Below, one piece after another: positions 8,028 through 16,177 of a stretch of DNA of 64,000 bases (within the stretch, counting starts at the first letter, position 1; the number at the start of each line of letters is the position of its first letter). The DNA comes from Cryptosporangium arvum DSM 44712 (GTDB lineage Bacteria > Actinomycetota > Actinomycetes > Mycobacteriales > Cryptosporangiaceae): NCBI RefSeq assembly GCF_000585375.1, contig NZ_KK073874.1, forward strand, positions 6,230,894 to 6,294,893, given 5' to 3'. A model generated the notes under the pieces. That model was not told the DNA's origin. It did not search any database and saw only the letters and a list, made by a program, of their open reading frames with translations. The position numbers and the translations under genes were made by a program.

Positions 8028-8468
8028 TCACTCGCTGACGGAACCTTTATCGGCGCCCATCATTCCGACGAGCACCATCAACAACCCACTGGTCGCCATA
8101 CAGAGCATGAACGGCCAGATCGGCAGACCGGCAACTGCGTTAGGCCGCCACAGATACAGCAGAGCCGCCGCAGAGAGCAACACAAGTCCCGCTGCTCCGC
8201 CTCTGACCAGCTGTGGAGCCCGAACACCGCGGGCCACCGGCCCTCGACCCCACCGGCCACCGATGACGGTGGCCAGCACGAGCAGCACGGCGAATCCGAT
8301 GCCGAAGGGAGTGCCGGCGCCGGTGCCGGCGCTCAACAAGACGATGAAGCCGATACCACTCGATGTTGCCGCGAGAACGAACAGCACCTGGCGCACGGCC
8401 GCATACTCCTCACGGTAGGAGGCCACCCCGGACGCTCGGTGCCCCACCTCCCTGTCGTACAAACCCAC
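8028..8468 (-). CDS. Small four-helix membrane protein of unknown function
   Basis: About 146 residues from GTG 8468, chosen because a GGAG lies upstream. Four clear hydrophobic segments can be seen: VRQVLFVLAATSSGIGFIVLL, PFGIGFAVLLVLATVIGG, GGAAGLVLLSAAALLYLW and IWPFMLCMATSGLLMVLVGMM. The N-terminus (GLYDREVGHRASGVASYREEYAAV) is charged and cytoplasmic-like. There is no motif, and no partner gene in an operon. It sits between the peptide 1 terminator and a DinB relic. Confidence 0.7.
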   Translation of the reverse strand: MGLYDREVGHRASGVASYREEYAAVRQVLFVLAATSSGIGFIVLLSAGTGAGTPFGIGFAVLLVLATVIGGRWGRGPVARGVRAPQLVRGGAAGLVLLSAAALLYLWRPNAVAGLPIWPFMLCMATSGLLMVLVGMMGADKGSVSE

Positions 8469-8502
8469 CAAGGCTCCGCAGTCGGATCCACCTGCTTGTC
8501 GA

Positions 8503-8781
8503 TCAGCCAGTCGGGGCCGCCGCTGCCTGCTCGATCTTCGCGCGATGGTCTGCGCGGGCTGCCGTGTCGATCTTTTCCTCGTACTCGGCTCTCAGCCCGG
8601 TCCGGCCGTCGAGCTGCTCGCGCGAGATGTCAGCGTGAACCTCACCGAAATACCAGGCCTCGCAGGTCGCCATGTGCTTCACCAGACCAAGGAGATTGGT
8701 TCCTTCGCGGGGTCGTCGATCATGGCGATCAGCTTGCCGCGCGGCACCAACAGGGATCCGCCCGAGCTCATACATTCGTGA
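8503..8781 (-). pseudogene. DinB/DUF664-type (mycothiol-transferase-like) relic with internal deletion
   Basis: The readable frame has the N-terminal family motif TNLLGLVKHMATCEAWYFGEV joined directly to the family C-terminus HADISREQLDGRTGLRAEYEEKID. In intact members about 100 residues, including the metal-binding His positions, lie between these blocks (junction about 8633-8645). Upstream of the motif the expected N-terminus is in another frame (from ATG 8781, MSDTRHECMSS). This is a decayed gene of the same style as the methyltransferase relic at 2549. Confidence 0.7.
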
Positions 8782-8972
8782 CGGGTGTCGCTCATCGGCC
8801 GGTCAGCGGGACTCCGGCCGGGCCTGACGAAGATTCGGAATCGCGGCGGGCAGCCGCGTCGGTCGATCCTTCGACCGCAGATGCGGGAACGCGCGATGTC
8901 GAACGCCGACGGTCGGCTACGACTCCTGGCTGCCGGACCGTCCCTGACTACACGAGAGAGCAGAGAGCCCGG

Positions 8973-9344
8973 ATGAGCGTTTCACTCAACAAGCAACTGG
9001 TCGAGACCTACCTCGAGGGTTTCCGCACCAACGACCACGCCAAGATCCTGTCCTGCCTGTCCGACGACATCCGATGGACCGTCTTCGGGCACTTCCAGCT
9101 GACCGGCAAAGAGGCCTACGACGACGCTATCGAGGGACCTGGCTGGGTCGGCCCTCCCCAGTTGGAGCTCGTGCGGATGATCGAAGAGGGCGACACGATC
9201 ATGGCTGAGCTACGGGGGTCGGTTCCCCAGCAGGCCGGCGAACCGATGCGCATGTCGATGGCCGAGGTCTTCGTGATCCGCGACGGCAAGATCACCGAGC
9301 GCCGCGCCTGGGTGATTCCGCTCGTCGAGAACGACCACCGCTGA
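8973..9344 (+). CDS. SnoaL/NTF2-like protein
   Basis: A 123-residue protein with a classic ketosteroid-isomerase-like start: KQLVETYLEGFRTNDHAKILSCLSDDIRWTVFG. Strands LVRMIEEGDTIMAELRGSV and MSMAEVFVIRDGKITERRAWV follow. These are small alpha+beta barrel proteins with isomerase, hydratase or ligand-binding roles. The ATG at 8973 is well supported by the family N-terminus. It is a monocistronic gene ending 14 bases before a strong hairpin. It is not closely similar to the NTF2-like protein at 786. Confidence 0.85.
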   Translation: MSVSLNKQLVETYLEGFRTNDHAKILSCLSDDIRWTVFGHFQLTGKEAYDDAIEGPGWVGPPQLELVRMIEEGDTIMAELRGSVPQQAGEPMRMSMAEVFVIRDGKITERRAWVIPLVENDHR

Positions 9345-9358
9345 CCGGTTCGTCGGCA

Positions 9359-9390
9359 CGCTGAGGGAGCCATGGGCGGTTCCCTCAGCG
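9359..9390 (+). terminator. Hairpin terminator after the SnoaL-like gene
   Basis: CGCTGAGGGA and TCCCTCAGCG form a perfect 10-bp stem (longer with near-pairs CC/GG inside) 14 bases after the stop. It may also help separate the opposing DUF6928-like gene that ends at 9487. Confidence 0.75.
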
Positions 9391-9486
9391 CGGGTGAGGG
9401 CGACCTCGCCTCCGTAGCCCGTCGACGCGGAGGCCCGAAGCGCGCATCGCCGGACGATCGCCTGCGAGCAACGGCCATCGCTCGGG

Positions 9487-10239
9487 TCAGCGCCCGGTGT
9501 CGCCGATCTCTTGAAGTGTGCCGTCGGGCATCATGCGGTAGCGACGCGGCGGTCCCATCTGCTGCAACAGTTGCTTCATCGTGGCGTCACGTTCCGCCGG
9601 TTCGCGGCCGGTCGAGTCAGCGACCCGGAACCCCAGCAGCGGAACCTGCTGCGGGTCGACGTCGTCCGGGTCCGGACGACCTTCCACGATGAACCCGAAC
9701 AGGGCGCGCAAGGCGTCCTCACCCAGCTCCAGCGGGTGAAATGGAAGCGGGTACCGATCCCCCGAGAGCGTCGACCCGACCGGCCGCTCGCCCGCCCAGT
9801 ACGGACGCTCGAAGTCGTACGGTTCGCCGATGTTCTCCCCGATGGCGCCGTCCGGAGAGATGCTCAGCGAGCGGACCAGGGAACCGTTCTCCCACACCGC
9901 GAAACACAGCCCGTCAGAACCTGAGTGCATCCCGTGCATGACGATCCGCCGGTCGGCTCCGAGGCGGAGCAGATGGGCAGGAAGCTGTGACGGCCGGTCG
10001 TGGACGAGCCGGCGATCGCAGAACAACACGGTGCCCGCCAGGGCCGTCGCATAGCTGATGTCATCCGGCGGGTAGACGGCATCACCGAGCCACCCGTCGC
10101 CGATCGGTGTCACCTCGTAGCCGGGGTGCACTCTGCGCACCAGGGCGAGGACCTCCGCCGGGTCAGCGCGAACCGCTCCCCGCAACGCCCGGCGCAGATC
10201 GCCTTCGGTGACAGCGAACAGCGCGGTCTTCGCGCCCAT
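9487..10239 (-). CDS. DUF6928-like protein
   Basis: A 250-residue cytoplasmic protein beginning MGAKTALFAVTEGDLRRALRG, the recognisable N-terminus of the DUF6928 family of actinomycetes. A GGAGGG lies before ATG 10239, ruling out the longer upstream reading. Later blocks include HGMHSGSDGLCFAVWENGSLVRSLSISPDGAIGENIGEPYDFERPYW and a C-terminal RYRMMPDGTLQEIGDTGR. The function is unknown. Genes of this kind are often found among SMI1/immunity-like genes, which would fit this neighbourhood of small unknown proteins, but that is only context. Confidence 0.7.
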   Translation of the reverse strand: MGAKTALFAVTEGDLRRALRGAVRADPAEVLALVRRVHPGYEVTPIGDGWLGDAVYPPDDISYATALAGTVLFCDRRLVHDRPSQLPAHLLRLGADRRIVMHGMHSGSDGLCFAVWENGSLVRSLSISPDGAIGENIGEPYDFERPYWAGERPVGSTLSGDRYPLPFHPLELGEDALRALFGFIVEGRPDPDDVDPQQVPLLGFRVADSTGREPAERDATMKQLLQQMGPPRRYRMMPDGTLQEIGDTGR

Positions 10240-10332
10240 TGAGCCCTCCTGTGTAAGCGGACAGTGCCCGCACCGTAGTTCCCGCGACAACCGGCCATCC
10301 AGGGGACCGGCACGCCCCGCGGCTCGGGTGTT

Positions 10333-10965
10333 TCAGGCTGGGACGACCAGGAAGTCCGTGACGAAGCTGGTCACCGAACCATCCCTCGCGTGTCCGACGT
10401 ACGTGGGATAGATTCCGTCGCCCCAGCCTGAGCTCACCGTGATGACGTTCGCCCCGCTTGCCTCCTCGGTGACGGCGTCAATCGCGCCGGGAGCGGCCGG
10501 CACCTGCGCCGGGATGTAGACCTCATCCAGGTCGTCGAACTCCCACTCGCCCAGCGCCCGGACCGCGACCAGGTCCGCAAGCGTGCCCACGCCCGCGCCG
10601 ACCGAATACCCGAAGTAGCCGTCCTCGCCGAGCTGGTCGACGTCCTGCCCGTCGACCAGCGCCAGTTCCCACCGCAGCGTCGGCTGCTCGCTGATCACCA
10701 ATTCCAGCGCGGCGGTCCGCCGATCCGCGCTCCCGCCGCCCCGGTGGATGGCCGCGACCCACGCACGTAACGCGTACCGGCCCGGCGCGACAGTCGCCGT
10801 GAACGGCGGCGACTCGTCCGCTCCGATCAACGGATCACACCCGACGATCTGACCGCTCGGAATCGTCACCGTGCCGACGAATTCGTCCGCGACGACCATC
10901 GTGAGATCCCCGTCGACGAACTGAGCGCCGGTGGTCCGCACGGCCCCCAAGTCAGGCCGATACAT
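10333..10965 (-). CDS. DUF4241-like protein
   Basis: A 210-residue reading with the DUF4241 pattern: FVGTVTIPSGQIVGCDPLIG, then APGRYALRAWVAAIH, LELVISEQPTLRWELALV, GYFGYSVGAGVGTLADLVAVRAL and a C-terminal NVITVSSGWGDGIYPTYVGHARDGSVTSFVTDFLVV. These are soluble beta-rich proteins of unknown function. The start is uncertain. The same frame stays open to 11397 with plausible coding usage, so an upstream extension (for example ATG 11034) is possible. However, that region lies antisense to the fragment at 11191-11766. No good ribosome site decides the start. Confidence 0.65.
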   Translation of the reverse strand: MYRPDLGAVRTTGAQFVDGDLTMVVADEFVGTVTIPSGQIVGCDPLIGADESPPFTATVAPGRYALRAWVAAIHRGGGSADRRTAALELVISEQPTLRWELALVDGQDVDQLGEDGYFGYSVGAGVGTLADLVAVRALGEWEFDDLDEVYIPAQVPAAPGAIDAVTEEASGANVITVSSGWGDGIYPTYVGHARDGSVTSFVTDFLVVPA

Positions 10966-11190
10966 CCGCTCTCGCCCCTGTTCAAGGACGCCGTGAATTA
11001 AGGCGCGCGCCGTATCGGACTCGAAGGGACCCATACACGAAGCGCGCTGCCGCGACCCTACAGCCCGGACCGCGACCAGTACGGCATCGGGCAGCTCGTC
11101 GCGGCAGAAGAGGTTGTTCGTGATCGCGCGTCCATTCGTCGCCTGGCTGAGTGTCCTGAATAGAGACGTATGGACGGCGGGCTTCCATGA

Positions 11191-11766
11191 AAGGTCGGTG
11201 CGGATCTCCGTGTTTCGCGCAATGCTCACCGAAGCACCGTCGCTTCCGCTCGCAGGGACGCGCAGGGACGGTTCCGATGGGGCGGAGTCTACCCCGGCAG
11301 TCAGCTGCGCCTGGAGATCGAGGTCAAGTACCTCCTCCGCCGCGTGCACACGAGAATTGACGGCGAGGACTTCGACCTGCCCGACCACAGTGCACACGAC
11401 CTCAGCCGCTTCGACGTGATCAAGGACGTTCGTCGCGTTGAAAGCCTCGTCGCCGCCGGGCTAGCGCATGCAGGCTGTTCACTGACCTTGACCAACGACC
11501 CGCTCTACTGGCAACCAGCCCGGCGGGCCGAGCCGCGGGACAAGGCATTTCACCTCCACGACCAGCGCACTCTCTCCGGGACCCTGGCGTGGCCCCCAGA
11601 CGTACCTCCAGGCTCGATCGCGGGACGCGAAGCTCCACTCGACCTCACCGGTACCTATCGGCTGCACTGGCAGCCGTATAGCACCATCGAAAACGCTGTC
11701 GGAGGCCGCGGAACCGAGCTGCGCTACCTGGCTGTCAGCGTCTCCGGGCTACCTGCCGCCACCTGA
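11191..11766 (+). CDS. Fragment of an unrecognised protein, N-terminus missing or displaced
   Basis: A well-formed protein is readable from about 11260 (GRFRWGGVYPGSQLRLEIEV) through LSRFDVIKDVRRVESLVAAGL, LTLTNDPLYWQPA, LTGTYRLHWQPYSTIE to LRYLAVSVSG. The LEIEVKYL ... SLTLTNDPLYW pattern resembles conserved actinomycete hypothetical proteins that may be nuclease-like, but I cannot name the family. The only usable in-frame start is GTG 11344, which would cut away conserved-looking sequence, and a TGA blocks the frame at 11188. The N-terminus is therefore probably lost or shifted. It overlaps the possible 5' extension of the DUF4241-like gene on the other strand. Confidence 0.5.
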   Translation, partial: KVGADLRVSRNAHRSTVASARRDAQGRFRWGGVYPGSQLRLEIEVKYLLRRVHTRIDGEDFDLPDHSAHDLSRFDVIKDVRRVESLVAAGLAHAGCSLTLTNDPLYWQPARRAEPRDKAFHLHDQRTLSGTLAWPPDVPPGSIAGREAPLDLTGTYRLHWQPYSTIENAVGGRGTELRYLAVSVSGLPAAT

Positions 11767-11924
11767 GCGATCTTTGCTCGCGTCGAAGCACACACTGCGG
11801 TATGAGGCGGATGTTCACGATGCATCGCTCCTGGCGTCTGAGAATGGCGTCTGGGAATGACGTCATGGCATCGGTCCTCAAGCGACATCCCGACGAGTTC
11901 GGCCGCTGGGTAGCTCGTTGCGGT

Positions 11925-12662
11925 TCACAGTGGCAGGAGGTCCTTGGCGAGCCGGTGCCGGATGCGCCACTCGTTCTGCGTCCCGGTCCGCCGCGGAAAT
12001 CCGCCGTTCCGGAAGACGTAGTTCAGGTACTCGACGAACGGACTGGTCGTTTCAGCGGCGAACAGTGCGTCGGCGCAGCCATCCGGCACGATGACGCCGT
12101 ACGGTGGCCCACCGCTCCGACTGGCCTTGTGGGTTCCGTCCGGGCTGAGCGGGAGGACGAGCAGACGGTCGTCCCCGGTTTCCTGCCACATCTCCAGCTC
12201 GCCGGCGTAGTAATCGGTCATCGGCTGGTCCGCGGGGTAGCGCGAACCTTCCACCTCGCAGACGAGCGGGTCCGCCTCGGCCGCGGTGGGCCACTCCGGG
12301 TGGCTCCCGACGAGCCACACGTCACCGACACCGCGCGCCCAGGCTCGCAGCGTCAGCGGCACCTCACCGAAACGCCGGTCGAGCCAGTCGACGAGCTCGG
12401 ACGCGCGGGCAGTCGGCGGGTAATGCGGCGTCAACGGTGTGCGGTCGTCGTCGTTGGTGTGGAAGCGGTAACCGTCAGCCGTGAGCCGTTCGACGATGAC
12501 TTCGACGTTCTGCCGGGCCCGGCGCGCCATCTCGTCGCAGACCTGCTGCGCTTCGTCCTCCAGCTCCGGATCGCGCCGGATCGCGTTCCCCCGCTGACGC
12601 ATCTCGTGCCAAACCGACGCCCGATCACCGGCGAGGTAGCGGCTCAGCCATCGCTGCGACAT
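11925..12662 (-). CDS. Conserved hypothetical soluble protein
   Basis: A 245-residue protein starting MSQRWLSRYLAGDRASVWHEM. The N-terminal third is helical and charged (ELEDEAQQVCDEMARRARQNVEVIVERLTADGYRF). The rest is mixed alpha/beta with VPLTLRAWARGVGDVWLVGSHPEW, a Pro/Asp-rich loop, ADQPMTDYYAGELEMWQE and a C-terminus FVEYLNYVFRNGGFP ... RHRLAKDLLPL. The C-terminal region resembles SMI1/KNR4-related actinomycete proteins (predicted ligands followed by FVEYLN), but this is a loose likeness. It has no membrane segment, signal or catalytic motif, and is a lone gene before peptide copy 2. Confidence 0.65.
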   Translation of the reverse strand: MSQRWLSRYLAGDRASVWHEMRQRGNAIRRDPELEDEAQQVCDEMARRARQNVEVIVERLTADGYRFHTNDDDRTPLTPHYPPTARASELVDWLDRRFGEVPLTLRAWARGVGDVWLVGSHPEWPTAAEADPLVCEVEGSRYPADQPMTDYYAGELEMWQETGDDRLLVLPLSPDGTHKASRSGGPPYGVIVPDGCADALFAAETTSPFVEYLNYVFRNGGFPRRTGTQNEWRIRHRLAKDLLPL

Positions 12663-12853
12663 TCGGTGATCATGCCCGTCCTGGACCCGCGTCCGGACAC
12701 ATGGAGTCCGCGAACCGGTACGGCGAGCGTGGACCAGTCCTCGCTCGCGTCAGCGGTAGTGGACGCGGCCGGTCGCGGAGCCACCGCCCACCCGGTTCGA
12801 TCCTGACGGCGCCGCTCCGTGCACCGTCAGCGGCATGAGCGAGTGTCGGCAAG

Positions 12854-12894
12854 CGAACGTTCGGACCGTAACGGCGCCGATCGAGCCCGCCCCG
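12854..12894 (+). promoter_or_regulatory. Conserved upstream module of small-peptide gene 2
   Basis: CGAACGTTCG (12854-12863) and GGCGCCGATCGAGC (from 12873) repeat the arrangement found before peptide gene 1, with identical 19-base offset and one mismatch in the second block. The module begins 100 bases before the ATG. Flanking DNA is otherwise different, which argues that these blocks matter for expression. Confidence 0.6.
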
Positions 12895-12953
12895 CATTGA
12901 CGCGAAGCTAGTGGCACAGCAGGAACACACAAACTTTCAGGAGGCTGGACGAC

Positions 12954-13082
12954 ATGAGCGGCTCCTACGACTACGACTACGACCAGTGCAACGACTGGGA
13001 CTACAACGAGTGCAAGCCGCGCCGTCGCCGCCACCACAAGAAGCGCTACAACGACTGCTGGGACTACAGCCCCTGCAGCTGA
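12954..13082 (+). CDS. 42-residue Tyr/Asp/Cys-rich basic-core peptide (copy 2)
   Basis: A paralogue of the peptide at 7767. It opens MSGSYDYDYDQCNDWDYNEC, continues with the same core KPRRRRHHKKRYN and ends DCWDYSPCS. Relative to copy 1 it has a two-residue insertion (WD) and scattered substitutions in the acidic N-terminal half, while the core and tail are almost unchanged. Cysteines are at 12, 20, 35 and 41: three align with copy 1 and the fourth has moved, so both copies keep four. The ribosome site and the bases up to the ATG (TTCAGGAGGCTGGACGAC) are identical in both. No export signal is visible; function unknown. Confidence 0.8.
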   Translation: MSGSYDYDYDQCNDWDYNECKPRRRRHHKKRYNDCWDYSPCS

Positions 13083-13101
13083 CGCACCCCGCACCACCAC
13101 C

Positions 13102-13130
13102 GGCCCGGAGCGCACCACGCGCCCCGGGCC
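13102..13130 (+). terminator. Hairpin after small-peptide gene 2
   Basis: GGCCCGGAGCGC pairs with GCGCCCCGGGCC around ACCAC with one A/C mismatch. It is the counterpart of the hairpin after peptide gene 1 and lies 19 bases after the stop. The 170 bases that follow show no gene. Confidence 0.75.
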
Positions 13131-13306
13131 GCGCCACGTCCGGGCGCCGCCCCCCGCATCGAGGAATGCGCTCGGCGGCAAGAGGGCGAGTTCGATGCTG
13201 GCGTCTGAACGTCTGGCGCCACCTCGTGTCGAGGTCGACGCTTGGTTCACCGGGGTGCTCGATGCGGTACGGATTCAGTCTCCGAACGCGCTCGGGCGCG
13301 TTGTCG

Positions 13307-14233
13307 TCAGGGCCGGGGGGCGGGCAGGCCGGCGAGTCCGGCGCAGTCCCGCCACAGGGCCTCCTCCCGGAGCGGATCGAACGACTCCGGCGACGAGCGG
13401 GCGACGCGGGTCCGGTCGATGTACGAACCGGACTCGCCGGGTCGCGGACCGATCGCGGCGTTCGCGAGCTGAGCACCCGCGGCGCGGGCCCGCTGGGCGA
13501 ACGGCAGGAGGCTCAGCGCCGGGGCCAGCAGCGTGAACAGGCGCCGGGTGCCCGGCCCGGCGTCGCGGACCAGATCGGTGTCCGGGACGAGACCCGGATT
13601 GAACGCGTACGCGTCGACCCCCTCGGGCAGTCGCCGGGCCAGTTCGTGCACCAGGTAAATGACCGCCAGCTTGCTGGTCGAGTACGCGCGACGTCCGGCG
13701 CGTGCGGTCGACGCCTCCCCTCCCGTGCCCGGGGCGGCCAGCGTGCGCGGATCGGCCCAGCGGGGCCGGGGCACGACCGGGGCGCCGGCACCGGCATGGG
13801 TGTCACTGCTCGTCACGACGATCCGTCCGGGAGCCGTGAGCCGGTCGGCGAGCGTCCGGATCAGGACGTAGTTCGCGAGCACGTTGACGCCGAACGTGGT
13901 CTCGATCCCGTCGGCGGTGGCGCCGGTGGTGGAGGTGAGCTGGAGGCCGGCGTTGGCCACGATCCCTGACAACGGCGGTAGGTCACCGCTGTCGACGGCG
14001 GCGCCGACCTCTGCCGCGGCCCGCTGGACGTCAGCCAGTGCGGCCAGGTCGGCCCGTACCGCTGTGACGTTCGGGTTACCCGATACCCGCGCCAACTCGC
14101 CGGGCAGCGTTGACGCGGTGTCGCCACGGGCGAGGACGACCAGGTGCAGCGCCGGATCGGTGGAGAGCATCCGCTCGGCCGCGGAACGGCCGATCCCACG
14201 GCTGGCGCCGGTCATGAGCATCGTTCGGGACAT
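13307..14233 (-). CDS. Short-chain dehydrogenase/reductase
   Basis: A 308-residue classical-type SDR. It has the Rossmann motif TGASRGIGRSAAE at residues 8-20, the NAG motif VANAGLQ, the catalytic Tyr-x3-Lys in YSTSKLAVIYL, and the Ser region VVTSSDTHAG. A GAGGAGG site precedes ATG 14233. The length and the long C-terminus match the retinol-dehydrogenase/protochlorophyllide-reductase-like SDRs of actinomycetes. It is divergent from the TetR gene at 14310 across a 76-bp gap with palindromes, so it is probably the regulated target. Substrate unknown. Confidence 0.88.
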   Translation of the reverse strand: MSRTMLMTGASRGIGRSAAERMLSTDPALHLVVLARGDTASTLPGELARVSGNPNVTAVRADLAALADVQRAAAEVGAAVDSGDLPPLSGIVANAGLQLTSTTGATADGIETTFGVNVLANYVLIRTLADRLTAPGRIVVTSSDTHAGAGAPVVPRPRWADPRTLAAPGTGGEASTARAGRRAYSTSKLAVIYLVHELARRLPEGVDAYAFNPGLVPDTDLVRDAGPGTRRLFTLLAPALSLLPFAQRARAAGAQLANAAIGPRPGESGSYIDRTRVARSSPESFDPLREEALWRDCAGLAGLPAPRP

Positions 14234-14267
14234 GAGTCCTCCTCGGCTTCGGATGCTTCAGGCACCA

Positions 14268-14290
14268 AGTACCGTATGGTACTCAGTACC
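14268..14290. promoter_or_regulatory. Probable TetR operator between SDR and TetR genes
   Basis: AGTACC-GTAT-GGTACT (14268-14283) is a perfect inverted repeat. It overlaps a second one, GGTAC-TCA-GTACC (14278-14290), giving three alternating half-sites. Its position in the divergent intergenic region is the usual place for autoregulation by the adjacent TetR protein. Confidence 0.7.
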
Positions 14291-14309
14291 ACATTGCTAG
14301 AGTGGAGGC

Positions 14310-14927
14310 ATGTCACTGCGCGAACGCAAACGGCAGCAGGCGCGCGAGCGCATCGTGGGGGCGGCTTACGACCTGTTCGCCGAACGCGGATTCGACGCGG
14401 TCACCGTCGCGGACATCGCCGCTCGTGCGGAGGTCGGCCGCACCACGTTCTTCCGCTACTTCGGTGACAAGCAGGAGGTCGTGTTCGCCGACGAGCAGCG
14501 CCACGCCGATCGACTGGGCGCGGTGCGGGAGTCGACCGACGGGGACGCCACGACCCTGCCCGCGGCGATGGTCCTGGTACGCGCGATCGTGCTGGCGATC
14601 AGCGAGGAGGTCGTGGCCGATCCGGTCCGGTACGCCGCGCACGACCGCCTGGTCAACCGGCACCCCGAGCTGCGCGACCGGATGCACCGCAAACACGACC
14701 ATCTCACCGGCGTTCTCGAGGAGACACTCGCCGCGCGCGGCGCCGATCCCGGGATGGCGGCGCTGGCCGCGCGCCTGGGCATCGCCTGCTTCGAAGCGGC
14801 CCGCCGTACCGCTGCCGGCGACGCAGCCGCCCTGTCCGCCGCGCTGCTCCACAACTTCGACACGCTCGACGAGCTCGGCTCCGCCCCGGTCAGCGCGGAG
14901 CCGGTCGTGAGCCGGGCACGCCGGTGA
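14310..14927 (+). CDS. TetR-family regulator
   Basis: A 205-residue protein with an N-terminal TetR helix-turn-helix: RERIVGAAYDLFAERGFDAVTVADIAARAEVGRTTFFRYFGDKQEVV (residues 12-58). A helical ligand domain follows. The FFRYF form is typical of the AcrR-like subgroup that controls neighbouring oxidoreductases. A GGAGG lies very close to the ATG (one base spacing), so initiation may be weak or leaderless. It is divergent from the SDR at 13307 and likely represses it through the palindromes at 14268. Confidence 0.9.
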   Translation: MSLRERKRQQARERIVGAAYDLFAERGFDAVTVADIAARAEVGRTTFFRYFGDKQEVVFADEQRHADRLGAVRESTDGDATTLPAAMVLVRAIVLAISEEVVADPVRYAAHDRLVNRHPELRDRMHRKHDHLTGVLEETLAARGADPGMAALAARLGIACFEAARRTAAGDAAALSAALLHNFDTLDELGSAPVSAEPVVSRARR

Positions 14928-15265
14928 AGCGCGCGGCGACTCCTGGAGCTCTGTGCAGTACATCCGACCATCGGCAGATCCGGATGCCGACGTCAGTCAG
15001 ATCCAGCGACGACGACGCGGGCGTGCGGTCTCAGCCCTTGCTGCGCTTGAACCAACGCCGCCTCAAGTGGGGCTCGGTCTGGTCGAACTGGGCCTCCACC
15101 GCCCGCTGATGGTCACTTCGCAATACCGACAGGCACGCGGCGAGACCGGTGCGCAGAGCGCCACACGTGCCGCAGTTGGGCCGGGTGCAGCCGCGGTGAT
15201 CGTTGGCGATGACAGCCAGGCCCGGTCGCATCGGGGCTCCAGCCGACACTGGTCACAGCCCCTAG
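14928..15265. other. Largely non-coding gap before the IS element
   Basis: Apart from the weak small reading at 15031-15231 (minus strand), I see no gene, RNA or strong hairpin in these 338 bases. The IS element inserts at its right end. Confidence 0.4.
15031..15231 (-). CDS. Possible small Cys-rich protein
   Basis: A 66-residue reading from ATG 15231: MRPGLAVIANDHRGCTRPNC then GTCGALRTGLAACLS and a basic tail RRRWFKRSKG. The spacing C-x4-C-x2-C-x9-C looks like a small zinc knuckle, and third-codon GC is high. There is no good ribosome site and no recognised family. It could be the surviving end of a gene interrupted by the IS or simply chance. Confidence 0.35.
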   Translation of the reverse strand: MRPGLAVIANDHRGCTRPNCGTCGALRTGLAACLSVLRSDHQRAVEAQFDQTEPHLRRRWFKRSKG

Positions 15266-15281
15266 GGCCTGTTTGAAAAGC
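15266..15281 (+). repeat. IS inverted repeat, left end
   Basis: GGCCTGTTTGAAAAGC; matches the other end at 15 of 16 positions. CTAG lies directly outside. Confidence 0.85.
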
Positions 15282-15284
15282 TGG

Positions 15285-16156
15285 TCACCGTAGCCATTCG
15301 TTGATCGCGGCGATGTGCAGCGTCGTGAGAAAGCGGACGGCGAGTTTGTCGTAGCGAGTCGCGACCGCCCGGTAGCGCTTGAGGCGGTTGATCCCGCACT
15401 CGACCGCGTGGCGCTGCTTGTAGGTCTCGGCGTTGAACGTCGGTGGGCGGCCGCCGGCGCTGCCGCGACGTCGGCGGTGGGCCAACCGGTCGGCTGGTTC
15501 GGGGATGGTGGCGCGGATTCCGCGTCGGCGCAGGTAGACGCGGTTGGCGCGGGATCCGTAGGCCTTATCGGCTAGGACCCGCGCCGGCCGTGTCCTGGGC
15601 CTGCCGACTCGACCGGGGACACCGATCGCGTCGATCACCGGCTGGAACTGCGGCGCGTCTCCGGCCTGCCCGGCGGTGACCAGCAGCGACAGCGGACGCT
15701 GTCCGCCCTCGGCCGCGAGATGGATCTTGGTGCTCAACCCGCCGCGTGACCGTCCCAGACCATGGTCGTTGGGCTCTGCGGTGCACCCTCCCGGCGGTTG
15801 TTTCTGATCGACCCCCTTTTACGGGCGCCCGCGGCGTGCTGGTGAGCCCGGACCACGGTGGAGTCGACGGACACGTCCCAGGTGATCAGCCCCCGGGCCT
15901 GGGCGCGGGACTGCAGATCGGACACGATGCGCGCCCAGGTCCCGTCCCGCTGCCAGTCCCGGAACAGCGCATACGCGGTCTCCCACGGCCCATACCGTTC
16001 GGGCAGGTCCCGCCACGGCGCCCCGGTCCTCACCCGCCACCGGATCCCATCAATGACCTGCCGCCGCGAACGCGGCGGCCGACCACCCGGCTTAGCCGAC
16101 GGCAACACCGCCGACAAGACTTCCCACTCCGCATTCGTCAGATCACCACGAGCCAC
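15285..16156 (-). CDS. IS5-type DDE transposase made by -1 frameshift (OrfA/OrfB)
   Basis: OrfA (16156 to 15734) starts [19 protein letters not shown] and has the DUF4096-type DNA-binding region ([22 protein letters not shown]). It also holds the first catalytic Asp in [19 protein letters not shown]. OrfB (to 15285) continues [20 protein letters not shown], then the second Asp in [11 protein letters not shown] and the catalytic Glu region [27 protein letters not shown]. The frames join naturally if the ribosome slips back one base on AAAAGGGGG at 15812-15820, a known mechanism in this IS group. So it need not be a pseudogene. Confidence 0.85.
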
Positions 16157-16177
16157 GCATCACCCAACGAACGAAGC

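Noticed and set aside
15285-16156. Transposase considered a frameshifted pseudogene
   Set aside because: The A4G5 run at the frame junction and the intact catalytic blocks fit programmed -1 frameshifting, so a functional enzyme is likelier.
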